NCBI GenBank assembly: GCA_965249205.1
Contig: CBDFLL010000004.1
Location: 248,001 to 312,000, forward strand
Direction of reading: 5' to 3'
DNA: 64,000 nt
Origin: JAQBVV01 sp965249205
Lineage (GTDB): Bacteria; Acidobacteriota; Vicinamibacteria; Vicinamibacterales; UBA2999
Positions 43,693 through 52,639 of this stretch are shown in pieces (positions within the stretch are counted from its first letter, which is position 1; every line of letters starts with the position of its first letter). The position numbers and the translations under genes are program-made. The notes beneath the pieces are model-generated. The model saw only the letters and a list, made by a program, of their open reading frames with translations. It had not been told where the DNA came from and did no database searches.

Positions 43693-43771
43693 ACGGGATC
43701 TGCTCCTGAAGCACGGGGGGATGTCGCGTCGTCGCGCAATTGGGCCTCTTGGAGTCTTGGGGAGTGGAGTA

Positions 43772-46700
43772 ATGCAGAGCAAAAGCCCGCGTCTGACAAT
43801 CATCGGCGCATGCCTCGCCGCCGCGCTGCTGCTCGGCTTCACGGCGCCGGCGCAGGCGCAGCAAGTCGTGGACCTCGTAAGTAACACGGGCGTCACCAGC
43901 GACGGCAGCTATGAATTACGTCACGTAGATTCCGCTGCGCAGGCGTTTACCACGGGCAGCAATCGGGCGGGCTACGACCTGGAAAGTATCGTAGTGGTCA
44001 TAGACCGCGTTCCAGCAGGTCCTTCCACAGATTGGGCCGTGACGCTAACGTTGTGGTCCGTCGCAAATAATGGAGAGCCGGACAGCGTGTTATGCACGTT
44101 GACCAACCCGGCCACCCTGGGGACGGGAGAGCAGGCGTTCACCGACGATAGCAGCTGTGCCACGCTAGAACAAGAGACCCAATACTTCGTGGTCATGAGG
44201 TTTGAGGTCACCACCCCTGGCGTGATTATCATGGACCCCCCTGAGTGGGCGTCTACGCAATCCGACAATGAAGATTCCGGCGCGGCCGCGAATTGGACCA
44301 TCAGCGATACGTACTACTATCGCGCTACCGATACCGCCGCTTGGGTGAACTCTAGCTCTTCGCTCAAAATCAAGGTCACAGGGGCGTACGCTGATGACCC
44401 AAAGGACAGAGAGGCGTTGGTCGCGCTCTACGACGCGACCGAGGGGGCCAGTTGGAGATTCGAGACCAACTGGAAGAGTACCGACCCCCTCGATGACTGG
44501 TACGGCGTCACCACTGTCGACGGACGGGTGACTGAGCTGGCTCTCGCCGAGAACATCCTGAGGGGGTCGATCCCGGCGGCGTTGGGCAACTTGACCAACC
44601 TCCAAATCCTGCGTCTCACCCAAAACGACCTGTCGGGGGAGATCCCGGCGGACTTGGGCGACTTGACCAACCTCGACGAACTGAACCTCGATTACAACGA
44701 CCTATCGGGGTCGATCCCGACGGCGTTGGGCAACTTGACCAACCTCCAACATTTGACTTTCCGCACTAACCGCCTGTCGGGGCCGATCCCGGTGGCGTTG
44801 GGCGACTTGACCAACCTCAAAAAACTGAATCTCCAGAGTAACCGCCTGTCGGGGGAGATCCCGGCGGCGTTGAGCGACTTGACCAACCTCGAAGAACTGA
44901 TTCTCACCGATAACAAGTTGACGGGGTCGATCCCGACGGCGTTGAGCGACTTGACCAACCTCGAATCTCTGTATCTCAACTACAACGACCTATCGGGGTC
45001 GATCCCGACGGCGTTGAGCGACTTGACCAACCTCGAAGTTCTGTATCTCCACTTCAACGACCTATCGGGGTCGATCCCGGCGGCGTTGGGCGACTTGACC
45101 AACCTCATAGAACTGGATCTCACCAATAACCAGTTGACGGGGTCGATCCCGACGGCGTTGGACGACTTGGCCAACCTCACAGGACTGAATCTCAGCAATA
45201 ACCAGTTGACGGGGTCGATCCCGGGGGCGTTGGGTGACTTGGGCAACCTCACAGGACTGTATCTCAACAACAACCGCCTGACGGGGTCGATCCCGGCGGC
45301 GTTGGGCGACTTGGCCAACCTCACAGAACTGAATCTCATAGACAACTCCCTGACGGGGTCGATCCCGACGGCGTTTCTCAACTTAGACAACCTCTTGGAC
45401 CTGTATGTCGACAACGAGCTGTGCGTGCCGGACACCGCAGTCCAGAACTGGGTTCGGAATCTCAATTACTTCGAAGGCGACAGCACCAACATCTGCACCG
45501 TGATGGGCCTCTCGGCCACGCCGGGCGACACCCAGGTTGTGCTCACCTGGCGCGATCTGGGCGACAGCGGGATCAGCAAATACCAGTATCGCCAGAAAGC
45601 AGGCACGGGCGCCTACGGCGGCTGGATCGACATCCCCAACAGCGCCTCTGGCGGGACCAACGCCACCGGCTTCACCGTGACGGGCCTGAGCAACGGCACT
45701 GAGTACACGTTTGAGGTGCGTACGGTAAACGCTGACGGTGACGGCCTGGCAATCACCGTGACCGCCACGCCGGCCATGGACGACCAAAAGCCGGACGACC
45801 AAAAGCCGGGCGATCAAACCAGACCGACGGTGGAGATCACCAGCGAGGCCACAAGTCCGGTGACGGGACCGTTCGACGTGACGATCACGTTCTCGGAGTG
45901 GGTGCAGGGGTTTACGTCGGAAGACATCCAGGTCAGCAATGGGAGGGTGGCAGACTTCACTGCGGTGTCATCAAGTGAGTATCGAGCCACGATCACGCCG
46001 GCGAAGGCGGGGCAGCCGGTCGTGGTGACGGTTCCCGAGGCCGGCGCCCAGGACGGGGGCGGTAACGGCAATGAGGCGGCAGCGCCCTTCAAAGTGGAGG
46101 CGAAGCTGGTGGTGCGCTACGAGCAGGAGCGCTACACGGCGACCGAAGGTGAGGAGCCGGTAACGGTGACGGTGACGCTGAACCAGGCTGGGGATGAGGC
46201 GCTGGCGATTCCGATCCGGGTGACGCGGCCGGAGACGACGGAAGTTGGCGACTATACGGTCGAAGGGTTGGACGAGTGGGATGCCCAGGCGGGCACCGGC
46301 ACGCTCACCTTCGCGGCCGAGGCAACGGAACAGACATTGCGGATTGCCGCCAACCATGATGGGGATGGGGAGGACGAGACGGTGGCGCTGGGCTTTGGGG
46401 CGCTGCCGGAGATCGTGCTGGCCGGGGCACCGGCGGTGGCGACGGTGACGCTCGAGGATAAAGGGCTGGTGGAGCTGCAGGTGCGCTTTGGGCAGGCGGC
46501 GTACGAGGTAAAGGAAGGCCAGGCGGCTGACATCACAGTGCTCGTTTCCCCGGCGGCGGACCGGCGGGTGGACGTGCCGTTGGTGGTGGCGCTCGAAGGC
46601 GGGACGACGCCCGAGGACTACAGTGGAGTGCCGGCGAAGGTGGTGTTTGAGGAAGGCGAGAGTCAGGGGACGATTGCGATAGAGGTCTGGGCGGATGAGG

Positions 46701-48808
46701 TAAGCGATTCTGGAGAGTGGATCGTGCTGAGCGTGGGCGAGTTGCCGGCGGCCGTGAGTGCAGGCGAGCCCGCCTCGACCCAGGTGCGTTTCGAGCAGCA
46801 GCGAACGGCGCAGCAGTTCACGCCCTCGCTGGAGGGGATGCTGGCGGTGATGGGGCGCTCGATGGGGGAGAGCGCGCGGACCGCGATCGAGGGTCGCTTT
46901 GCGCGGCATCGGCAGTGGAGTCGGTTGGGGCCATCGGGTGGGGCGCTGCCGCCGCCGCCGGGGAGCGACACGATCGGCCGCGCGGGCGCCGGCAGCCGAG
47001 GAGCAGCAGACTCTGGGGTGCCGCGCACGTGGAGCGTCGCCACGGCCAGCGCCGCCATGGGATCGGGGTGGACCGCGGAGCATCGGGAAACCGGCACGCC
47101 AGGCTCGTGGCTGCAGAGTGTCTTGCTGGGGTCGTTCGGCCGCGCTGGCGCCGGCAGCCGAGGAGCAGCAGACTCGGGGGTGCCGCGCGCGTGGAGCGTC
47201 GCCACGGCCAGCGCCGCCATGGGATCGGGGTGGACCGCGGAGCATCGGGAAACCGGCACGCCAGGCTCGTGGCTGCAGAGTGTCTTGCTGGGGTCGTTCG
47301 GCCGCGCTGGCGCCGGCAGCCGAGGAGCAGCAGACTCGGGGGTGCCGCGCGCGTGGAGCGTCGCCACGGCCAGCGCCGCCATGGGATCGGGGTGGACCGC
47401 GGAGCATCGGGAAACCGGCACGCCAGGCTCGTGGCTGCAGAGTGTCTTGCTGGGGTCGTTGGGGAACCTGGTCGGCTCCGGCCCGCGCGACTCGGATATT
47501 GCTGCCGGCTTCGGGATGGCGCCTGGTGGGAGCGGCGCCGGGCAGGATCGACGCTATGGTGCTGGGGTCGAAGACGCGGCGCCAAGACCGAGGTCGGGGG
47601 ATTTCTCCGAGAGGATGGGGCAAGTGTTCGACCTGTCTGGGGTGTCCTTCGAGATGTCCCTGAAAGCGCAGGAGCAGGCGACGAGCTGGGTGCCGGTGGT
47701 GTGGGGCCAGGGGGATCTGCAGTCCGTCAATGGGGACGTGACGCGGATCGGGATGAACTATCGAGGAGGTCTCGAGGCCGCGCACGTCGGGCTGGATCTC
47801 TATGCCAACGATCAGATGCTGACCGGGCTGTCGTTCATGCGCAGTTGGGGGGACCTGGAGTACACCGATGATGGCGTAGAGGGGGTGCTGAAGAGCCGGA
47901 TGAACACGGTGCACCCGTATCTGTACTGGCAGCCGCATGACCGGGTGAGCGTGTGGGGCATAGGCGGCGTGGGACAGGGCCACGTGGAGGTCACCGAGCC
48001 GGGCCGGATGCACGACGTCGGGGCCGACTTGCGGATGTTCGCTGGGGGCGTGCGGTCGGTGCTGACGCGGCGAGGCAACCATGAATGGGGCCTGCGCGCG
48101 GATGCCTTCACGACGCAACTGGAGACCGCCGCCGTGGCGGACATCACCCCGGTGCGCGGTGACACTCACCGGGGCCGGGTGCTGCTGGAGTGGGTGCACG
48201 ACACGGCGTTCTCGCCGGGACGCTCCCTGAGTCTGCAGGTGGAGGCCGGCGGCCGCGTGGACGAGGGCGCTGCGGATCGGGGTAGCGGCGCGGAAACCGG
48301 GTTCCGTCTGGGGTTCCTGGATGCGAACAGTGGACTGGACGTGGCCCTGCAGGGCCGGACGCTGGTGGCGTATGGCCGTGACGCCCGGGACTGGACGTGG
48401 GACGTGCGGGACTGGGGCGTGGGGCTACAGGCGAGTTGGGACCCGGGCGAGAAGCAGCGGGGGTTCAGGGTGTCGGTGAACTCCTCGCGGGGCCAGGACG
48501 GCGGCGGCCGAACAACGCTGTGGGACAACGCGGAGGCCGTCACACGCCCAGCGGGGATGGGGGCCATGGGGAGAGGTTCCCAGCCCCGGATGGAAAGCGA
48601 GGTGGCCTACGCCGGCCTGACGGCGCCGGGCGTACCGGGTCTGCTGACGCCCTATAGCCGGCTGCGCTGGACCGGGCAGGGCCGGGAACTGGCTTGGGGC
48701 ACCGCTTGGAGCCTGCGGCAGGCCCAGGCATGGACGTTAGAAGTGGAAGCCATAAAGCGGGGCCCGGCCGATCGAGCGGTGCTGATGCACATGTCGACCC
48801 CCTTCTGA
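43772..48808 (+). CDS. Autotransporter adhesin-like protein with plant-type leucine-rich repeats
   Basis: 1678 residues from ATG 43772 with GGAG upstream. Signal peptide (about 1-29, ends APAQA). An anchor-R-like beta domain (30-200) is followed by about 12 leucine-rich repeats of 24 residues (210-560; consensus LTNLxxLxLxxNxLSGSIPxALGD). Then a fibronectin-III domain (about 577-675), a bacterial Ig-like domain (685-770) and two Calx-beta domains (780-1010). Three exact-length 54-residue linker repeats (1069-1230) precede a C-terminal autotransporter beta-barrel (1285-1678) ending in Phe. It should be displayed on the outer membrane and bind surfaces or proteins. It sits between phage portal and protease genes, next to transposase remnants, so it is not a normal phage structural gene. 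Confidence 0.9.
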   Translation: MQSKSPRLTIIGACLAAALLLGFTAPAQAQQVVDLVSNTGVTSDGSYELRHVDSAAQAFTTGSNRAGYDLESIVVVIDRVPAGPSTDWAVTLTLWSVANNGEPDSVLCTLTNPATLGTGEQAFTDDSSCATLEQETQYFVVMRFEVTTPGVIIMDPPEWASTQSDNEDSGAAANWTISDTYYYRATDTAAWVNSSSSLKIKVTGAYADDPKDREALVALYDATEGASWRFETNWKSTDPLDDWYGVTTVDGRVTELALAENILRGSIPAALGNLTNLQILRLTQNDLSGEIPADLGDLTNLDELNLDYNDLSGSIPTALGNLTNLQHLTFRTNRLSGPIPVALGDLTNLKKLNLQSNRLSGEIPAALSDLTNLEELILTDNKLTGSIPTALSDLTNLESLYLNYNDLSGSIPTALSDLTNLEVLYLHFNDLSGSIPAALGDLTNLIELDLTNNQLTGSIPTALDDLANLTGLNLSNNQLTGSIPGALGDLGNLTGLYLNNNRLTGSIPAALGDLANLTELNLIDNSLTGSIPTAFLNLDNLLDLYVDNELCVPDTAVQNWVRNLNYFEGDSTNICTVMGLSATPGDTQVVLTWRDLGDSGISKYQYRQKAGTGAYGGWIDIPNSASGGTNATGFTVTGLSNGTEYTFEVRTVNADGDGLAITVTATPAMDDQKPDDQKPGDQTRPTVEITSEATSPVTGPFDVTITFSEWVQGFTSEDIQVSNGRVADFTAVSSSEYRATITPAKAGQPVVVTVPEAGAQDGGGNGNEAAAPFKVEAKLVVRYEQERYTATEGEEPVTVTVTLNQAGDEALAIPIRVTRPETTEVGDYTVEGLDEWDAQAGTGTLTFAAEATEQTLRIAANHDGDGEDETVALGFGALPEIVLAGAPAVATVTLEDKGLVELQVRFGQAAYEVKEGQAADITVLVSPAADRRVDVPLVVALEGGTTPEDYSGVPAKVVFEEGESQGTIAIEVWADEVSDSGEWIVLSVGELPAAVSAGEPASTQVRFEQQRTAQQFTPSLEGMLAVMGRSMGESARTAIEGRFARHRQWSRLGPSGGALPPPPGSDTIGRAGAGSRGAADSGVPRTWSVATASAAMGSGWTAEHRETGTPGSWLQSVLLGSFGRAGAGSRGAADSGVPRAWSVATASAAMGSGWTAEHRETGTPGSWLQSVLLGSFGRAGAGSRGAADSGVPRAWSVATASAAMGSGWTAEHRETGTPGSWLQSVLLGSLGNLVGSGPRDSDIAAGFGMAPGGSGAGQDRRYGAGVEDAAPRPRSGDFSERMGQVFDLSGVSFEMSLKAQEQATSWVPVVWGQGDLQSVNGDVTRIGMNYRGGLEAAHVGLDLYANDQMLTGLSFMRSWGDLEYTDDGVEGVLKSRMNTVHPYLYWQPHDRVSVWGIGGVGQGHVEVTEPGRMHDVGADLRMFAGGVRSVLTRRGNHEWGLRADAFTTQLETAAVADITPVRGDTHRGRVLLEWVHDTAFSPGRSLSLQVEAGGRVDEGAADRGSGAETGFRLGFLDANSGLDVALQGRTLVAYGRDARDWTWDVRDWGVGLQASWDPGEKQRGFRVSVNSSRGQDGGGRTTLWDNAEAVTRPAGMGAMGRGSQPRMESEVAYAGLTAPGVPGLLTPYSRLRWTGQGRELAWGTAWSLRQAQAWTLEVEAIKRGPADRAVLMHMSTPF
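46976..47461 (+). repeat. Three tandem 162-bp repeats inside the autotransporter gene
   Basis: Units at 46976-47137, 47138-47299 and 47300-47461, each beginning GGCCGCGC and encoding 54 residues (RAGAGSRGAADSG...LQSVLLGSF). They are almost identical, so copy number may vary. They form the linker between the passenger and barrel. Confidence 0.92.
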
Positions 48809-48949
48809 GGAGCTGACCCCGGCCACTGCGGCGTACGCTTCAAGGCCGTCGAAGAATCGCTTCCGGCGGCATGAGATGTACTAGCTACGACTTGATCTGA
48901 CAGTCACCCTGGTTAGTGTTTCCTTCTCCTCGTCCACGTCGTCCGCGCA

Positions 48950-49228
48950 TCACCGACCCTCCTCCTTCTTCGCCTTCAGTGTGGTGTTCAGCAGTCGCCT
49001 TGCCTTCGCCGTGAGCCGCCCGCCGGCATGCCCCTGCGTGCCGCGCTCAAGATAGCCCAGGGTCCGGGCGCGTTGAACCCTGGTCCGCATCCAGGCCACC
49101 GGCTTCCGGAACCGTGTGGCGACGTCCTGCACCGGGCGGGTGCTACCCCGCGCCACGGCTTTCGCGTACGCGTCGGCGAGACGCGCAGATCTCGGCCTCA
49201 CGAAGCGACCGGAGGCACCAGTGGGCAT
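48950..49228 (-). CDS. Small winged-helix-like protein, opposite strand
   Basis: 92 residues from ATG 49228 (the ORF is open to 49282). RLADAYAKAVARGSTRPVQD...VAWMRTRVQRARTLGYLERG...GRLTAKARRLL has the pattern of small helix-turn-helix proteins of high-GC phages in which one helix pair is followed by a GYL turn and a beta hairpin. It is the only leftward gene in the phage part and may be a regulator. The flanking stretches 48809-48949 and 49229-49374 show no gene. Confidence 0.55.
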   Translation of the reverse strand: MPTGASGRFVRPRSARLADAYAKAVARGSTRPVQDVATRFRKPVAWMRTRVQRARTLGYLERGTQGHAGGRLTAKARRLLNTTLKAKKEEGR

Positions 49229-49374
49229 CGACGGAGGACTCTCGTTGCTGACGCTGACGTGCAACTTCACGAGTGATAGCAAGACGCCCAGGCATGTGTT
49301 CGTCCTGAGTCCAGACGATCCTCGTCGCCTCCGTGTGCGGTCAAGACGTGACCACTACCGGTCGTTCTGAATTT

Positions 49375-49427
49375 CGTCTACCAAAATATGTGACACCTGG
49401 GCCGCGCCCCTACCATGGGCCACGGTG
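49375..49427 (+). promoter_or_regulatory. Conserved DNA block before protease gene (copy C)
   Basis: CGTCTACCAAAATATG, then 22-23 bases later TACCATGGGCCACGGTGAT with the protease GTG start at 49425. Third copy of the arrangement at 39361 and 40517, about 9 kb away from the second. Confidence 0.55.
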
Positions 49428-50819
49428 ATCACACTCACGATCGGCGGACAGCGATCGATTGCGGCGGCGCTGCGGGTCTGTGATGGCGCGCGTGGCTCGG
49501 TCGTGCGCCATCTGTCGGGGAAGACCGGTCAGATCCGCACAGCAGAGTTCAGAGGCGCGCAGCACCTTGTCGTGCCGGTCGTCGCGCTGGTCGAAGGGGT
49601 GATTCGCCCAGCCAACTCGAAAGCCCAGGAGCTGGCGCTGGCCTCAGAGTTTGGCCATCACCCGGAAGCCTGGAACGGCCGCCCGGTGATGGTGGGTCAC
49701 CCCAAGCGCAACGGGGAGTACGTCAGCGCGAATGACCCGCGCGTCCTGGAGGGCGCTTCGGTCGGCAGCATCTTCAGTGCATCCGTCGATGACCGCCGGC
49801 TGACGGTGGAGGCGTGGATTGACGAGACGCGCGCCAGGGAATTGGGCGGCGACGCGAAAGAGCTCGTCGAGCGGCTCCTCGACGACGAACAAGTGGAAGT
49901 CTCCGTGGGCGTGTTGCTCGATCTCGAGGAACACGAAGGAGAGCACGGCGGCCAGGCGTATCGCTACGTGTGGCGACAGGTGGGTCCTGATCATCTCGCG
50001 ATGCTGCGGAAGGACGAGACAGGGGCGTGCTCGATTCAGATGGGCTGCGGTGCACCACGGGTGGCGGTCAGAGAAGGGAACGCAATGAACCAGTCGACGC
50101 TCGATGCGCTGAAGAAGGGCCTCAAGACGTTGTTCGGTCGCGGCACGGTGTCGGACAGCGATCGGCTGACCTACGCGGCCACGGTGGAGGGCCTGGAATG
50201 GCTAGGACTCCGAGCAGCGCTGACGGACACAGACCTGCGCGGGGCCTTGGAGATTGCGTTGCGCGACGCTGAGCCTGGATTTGTCGGCATCCTCGCGGTC
50301 GATGACGGTGCACGAGTGGTCTATCACGCGTTCGCAGATGGCGGTGGCGGACTGCGGATGTATCAGCGGTCGTTTACGGCGAAGGCCAAGGGCACCGTGG
50401 CGGTCAAGGACGACAAAACCGAGGTGCGCGCAGAGACGGCGTTCGTGTCAGTAAGTGCAGCACCAACAGCGCCGAAGGCCGCCTGCGGCTGTGGCGGCGA
50501 CAACACGAACAGAACGGCAGGAGGAGCAGTCATGGAGAAGTCGCAGCGCATTTCGGCGCTCATCGGGGGCAAGCAGCACACGTTTTCGGCGGAGCATCAG
50601 GCGTTCCTGGAGTCGTTGACAGACGAGCAGCTGACGGCGCTTGAGGCGGCAGATGAGAAGGTGGCGGATCCACCGGCCGCCCCGGCGCAGGGCGCACAGC
50701 CGAGTCCGGCGGCTGATCCGCCTGCGGCCACCGCGGCGTCGGGTGAGCAGTCCGAGGAGGAGTACCTGAAGACGGCCCCGAAGTCCATCAAGGACCTGGT
50801 GGCGCGGGACAAGGCGCAG

Positions 50820-51863
50820 CGTGCTTATCCGGTTGTTTCAGCTAACCCCTATATCTTGCGATCAGCCTGGGGGGCGCACGTCCTGCGCGCCGCGAATCCG
50901 TCGGGCGGGCGTGGGCGTCCGTCCGGTCCCCAGGCCCAGCAGGGTCTGAAAGGCGGCCATCGGGTGCCGCCGCCGATTGTGCCGAAACACGAACTCATCG
51001 AGGTAGACTTGTAGTTGCGCCTTGCTGACGCCGTGGTGCGTGCCAATCAACCACTGTTGGCAATTGCCGATGACGCGGTCGGCCAAAGGCACGACGGAGG
51101 GCACCCCCCTGTGCAGGGCGCTCCGGATCGGTTGCGGGCGGGCGACGTGTCTCACGTCAGCGGCCTGGAGCCCATCGAAACTTTTCAGCCCGTCGGTGTA
51201 GACCGTCGCCCCCGGCGCAATGTGGTGAGTGACGAACGCGAGCATCGTCGATTGTTTGAAGTTCGGGATCACGGACATGCGGACCCGACCCGACCGATCC
51301 CCGCGTCGTTCCACCGCCACCAGCACCAGCGCGGCTTTCCGCCCCTTGAGTTGGCGACTGCCGCGCAGGCCGGCCTGGGGCGCGCCCACCCAGGTGTCAT
51401 CGATCTCCACGTCGCCGTACAAGGGCTCCCGCCCCGCGTTCACCATCGCGCGCCGCAGCTTGTGCAACAGCAGCCACGCCGTTTCGTACCGCCGCAGGCC
51501 CAACTGCCGCTGCAGCAGGAGCGCCGAGAGGCCCCGCTTGTCGGTAACCGTCAAATAGGCCGCCCAGAACCACACCAGGAGCGGCGTCTTCGTGTTGTGG
51601 AGAATCGTCCCGGCGGTCAGCGACACCTGATACCGGCACGCCGCACATTGCCAGCGCCGGTGTGTGGTCAGGCGATAGCCGCGCGCGTGCCGGCACCGGG
51701 GACACACAAAGCCGTCCGGCCAGCGGCACGCCGCCAAGTAGTCCTGACAGGCCTCGGCGGTCGCAAATTGCCGCTGAAACTCCCGGAGATTCTTCGGAAA
51801 CGACGGGCGCGCCACGCCGATACACTACCGGTGGTGGCTTGCTGAAACAACCGGATAAGCACG
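50820..51863. mobile_element. IS1595-family insertion sequence (1044 bp)
   Basis: Perfect 23-bp terminal inverted repeats beginning CGTGCTTATCCGGTTGTTTC at both ends. Direct repeats AGGCGCAG (50812-50819 and 51864-51871) give an 8-bp target duplication, as for IS1595. It lies inside the phage protease gene in antisense orientation. Confidence 0.95.
50862..51815 (-). CDS. IS1595-family transposase (ISXO2-like)
   Basis: 317 residues from GTG 51815. N-terminal zinc ribbon (FVCPRCRHARGY, WQCAACRYQVS), then the ISXO2-like DDE domain: GDVEIDDTWVGAP, VYTDGLKSFDGL and VYLDEFVFRHNRRR. Length is normal and the frame intact, so the element may be active and its insertion recent. Confidence 0.95.
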   Translation of the reverse strand: MARPSFPKNLREFQRQFATAEACQDYLAACRWPDGFVCPRCRHARGYRLTTHRRWQCAACRYQVSLTAGTILHNTKTPLLVWFWAAYLTVTDKRGLSALLLQRQLGLRRYETAWLLLHKLRRAMVNAGREPLYGDVEIDDTWVGAPQAGLRGSRQLKGRKAALVLVAVERRGDRSGRVRMSVIPNFKQSTMLAFVTHHIAPGATVYTDGLKSFDGLQAADVRHVARPQPIRSALHRGVPSVVPLADRVIGNCQQWLIGTHHGVSKAQLQVYLDEFVFRHNRRRHPMAAFQTLLGLGTGRTPTPARRIRGAQDVRPPG

Positions 51864-52170
51864 AGGCGCAGCGTGCCGAGCGGAAGACGGCGCTGGTGTC
51901 GGTGCTCACGACGGCGCAGACGGAGTACAGCGAAGCGGAGCTGACCGAAATGGACGTCGACGACCTGGAGCGGATGGCGCGGGTCGCCAAGGCCGAGGTG
52001 GTCCAGCCGAACTTCAGCGGGCGAGGCGTGCCGCGGAGCGCCGCGGCGGAGGATGACGTGTACGCGACGCCGCCGGACCCGTACCAGGCGGCGCTCGAGC
52101 AGCGGACGGCGTAGGAGGCCGCCCCACCCACAGCACGCGCGAACCGTACGGCAGCGAAGGAGACGAGAGC

Positions 52171-52602
52171 ATGGCAATCACGAAATTCCATCCGCGCACG
52201 ATTCACCTGGGCGGGCCGGTCACGGAGGTCAACGACCTACACGCCAACGGGGCGATCACGCCCGGGCACTTCCTCGATCGGAGTGCCGGGAAATACATCA
52301 AACACGCCTCGGCCGGCGTGGCGGGCTCGACGATCGCGCTCGACCAGTCCGAGATGAACAAGGGCCTCGACGACGCGTATGCGGACGGCGATCTCGTCAA
52401 GGCCGGTGTCGGCGTGCCGGGCACGACGTTCTTGGCGTTTGTGCCCTCGGGGCAGAACCTCGCGGACGGTGCCGCGCTTGAGCATGACGGGGCGGGCCGG
52501 CTGATCGCGCACAGCACGGGCACGATCGTCGCCAAGGCGATCGAGGCGAAGGACAACTCGGCCGGCCCGGGAGACGCGCGGATGCGCGTCGAAGTGGTCT
52601 AG
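52171..52602 (+). CDS. Phage head decoration (capsid cement)-like protein
   Basis: 143 residues from ATG 52171 with GGAG upstream. ITPGHFLDRSAGKYIKHASAG, FVPSGQNLADGAALEHDGAG and a C-terminal MRVEVV strand match the DUF2190-like capsid cement family, small beta proteins that stabilise heads. Located between protease and capsid genes, the usual position. Confidence 0.75.
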   Translation: MAITKFHPRTIHLGGPVTEVNDLHANGAITPGHFLDRSAGKYIKHASAGVAGSTIALDQSEMNKGLDDAYADGDLVKAGVGVPGTTFLAFVPSGQNLADGAALEHDGAGRLIAHSTGTIVAKAIEAKDNSAGPGDARMRVEVV

Positions 52603-52639
52603 GCCACGCCAACGGACAGAGGTTGAGGAGAACCGAATC

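Larger units (their letters stand above)
49425..52114 (+). pseudogene. Phage prohead protease/scaffold-like (DUF2213-type) gene, interrupted by IS1595 element
   Basis: Coding parts are 49425-50819 and 51872-52114. Without the insertion and one target repeat it is a 545-residue frame: K-A-Q joins R-A-E-R-K. The N-terminal 230 residues resemble DUF2213 capsid-maturation proteins (HHPEAWNGRPVMVGHP, VEVSVGVLLDLEEHEG). A middle domain, an Ala/Pro-rich linker and a C-terminal acidic helix (AELTEMDVDDLERMARVAK) follow, suggesting a protease fused to a scaffold. In the present sequence the first part reads on into the IS and stops at 51014. Loss of it should prevent normal head assembly. Confidence 0.8.

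Noticed and set aside
44530..45400. Regular 72-bp repeats that could suggest a repeat array or CRISPR
   Set aside because: They encode leucine-rich repeats in one frame with varied positions at LRR-variable sites and no spacers; protein repeats, not CRISPR.
45971..48199. 742-codon minus-strand frame with internal repeats
   Set aside because: Its repeats mirror the 162-bp repeats of the autotransporter; no signal or domain of its own.
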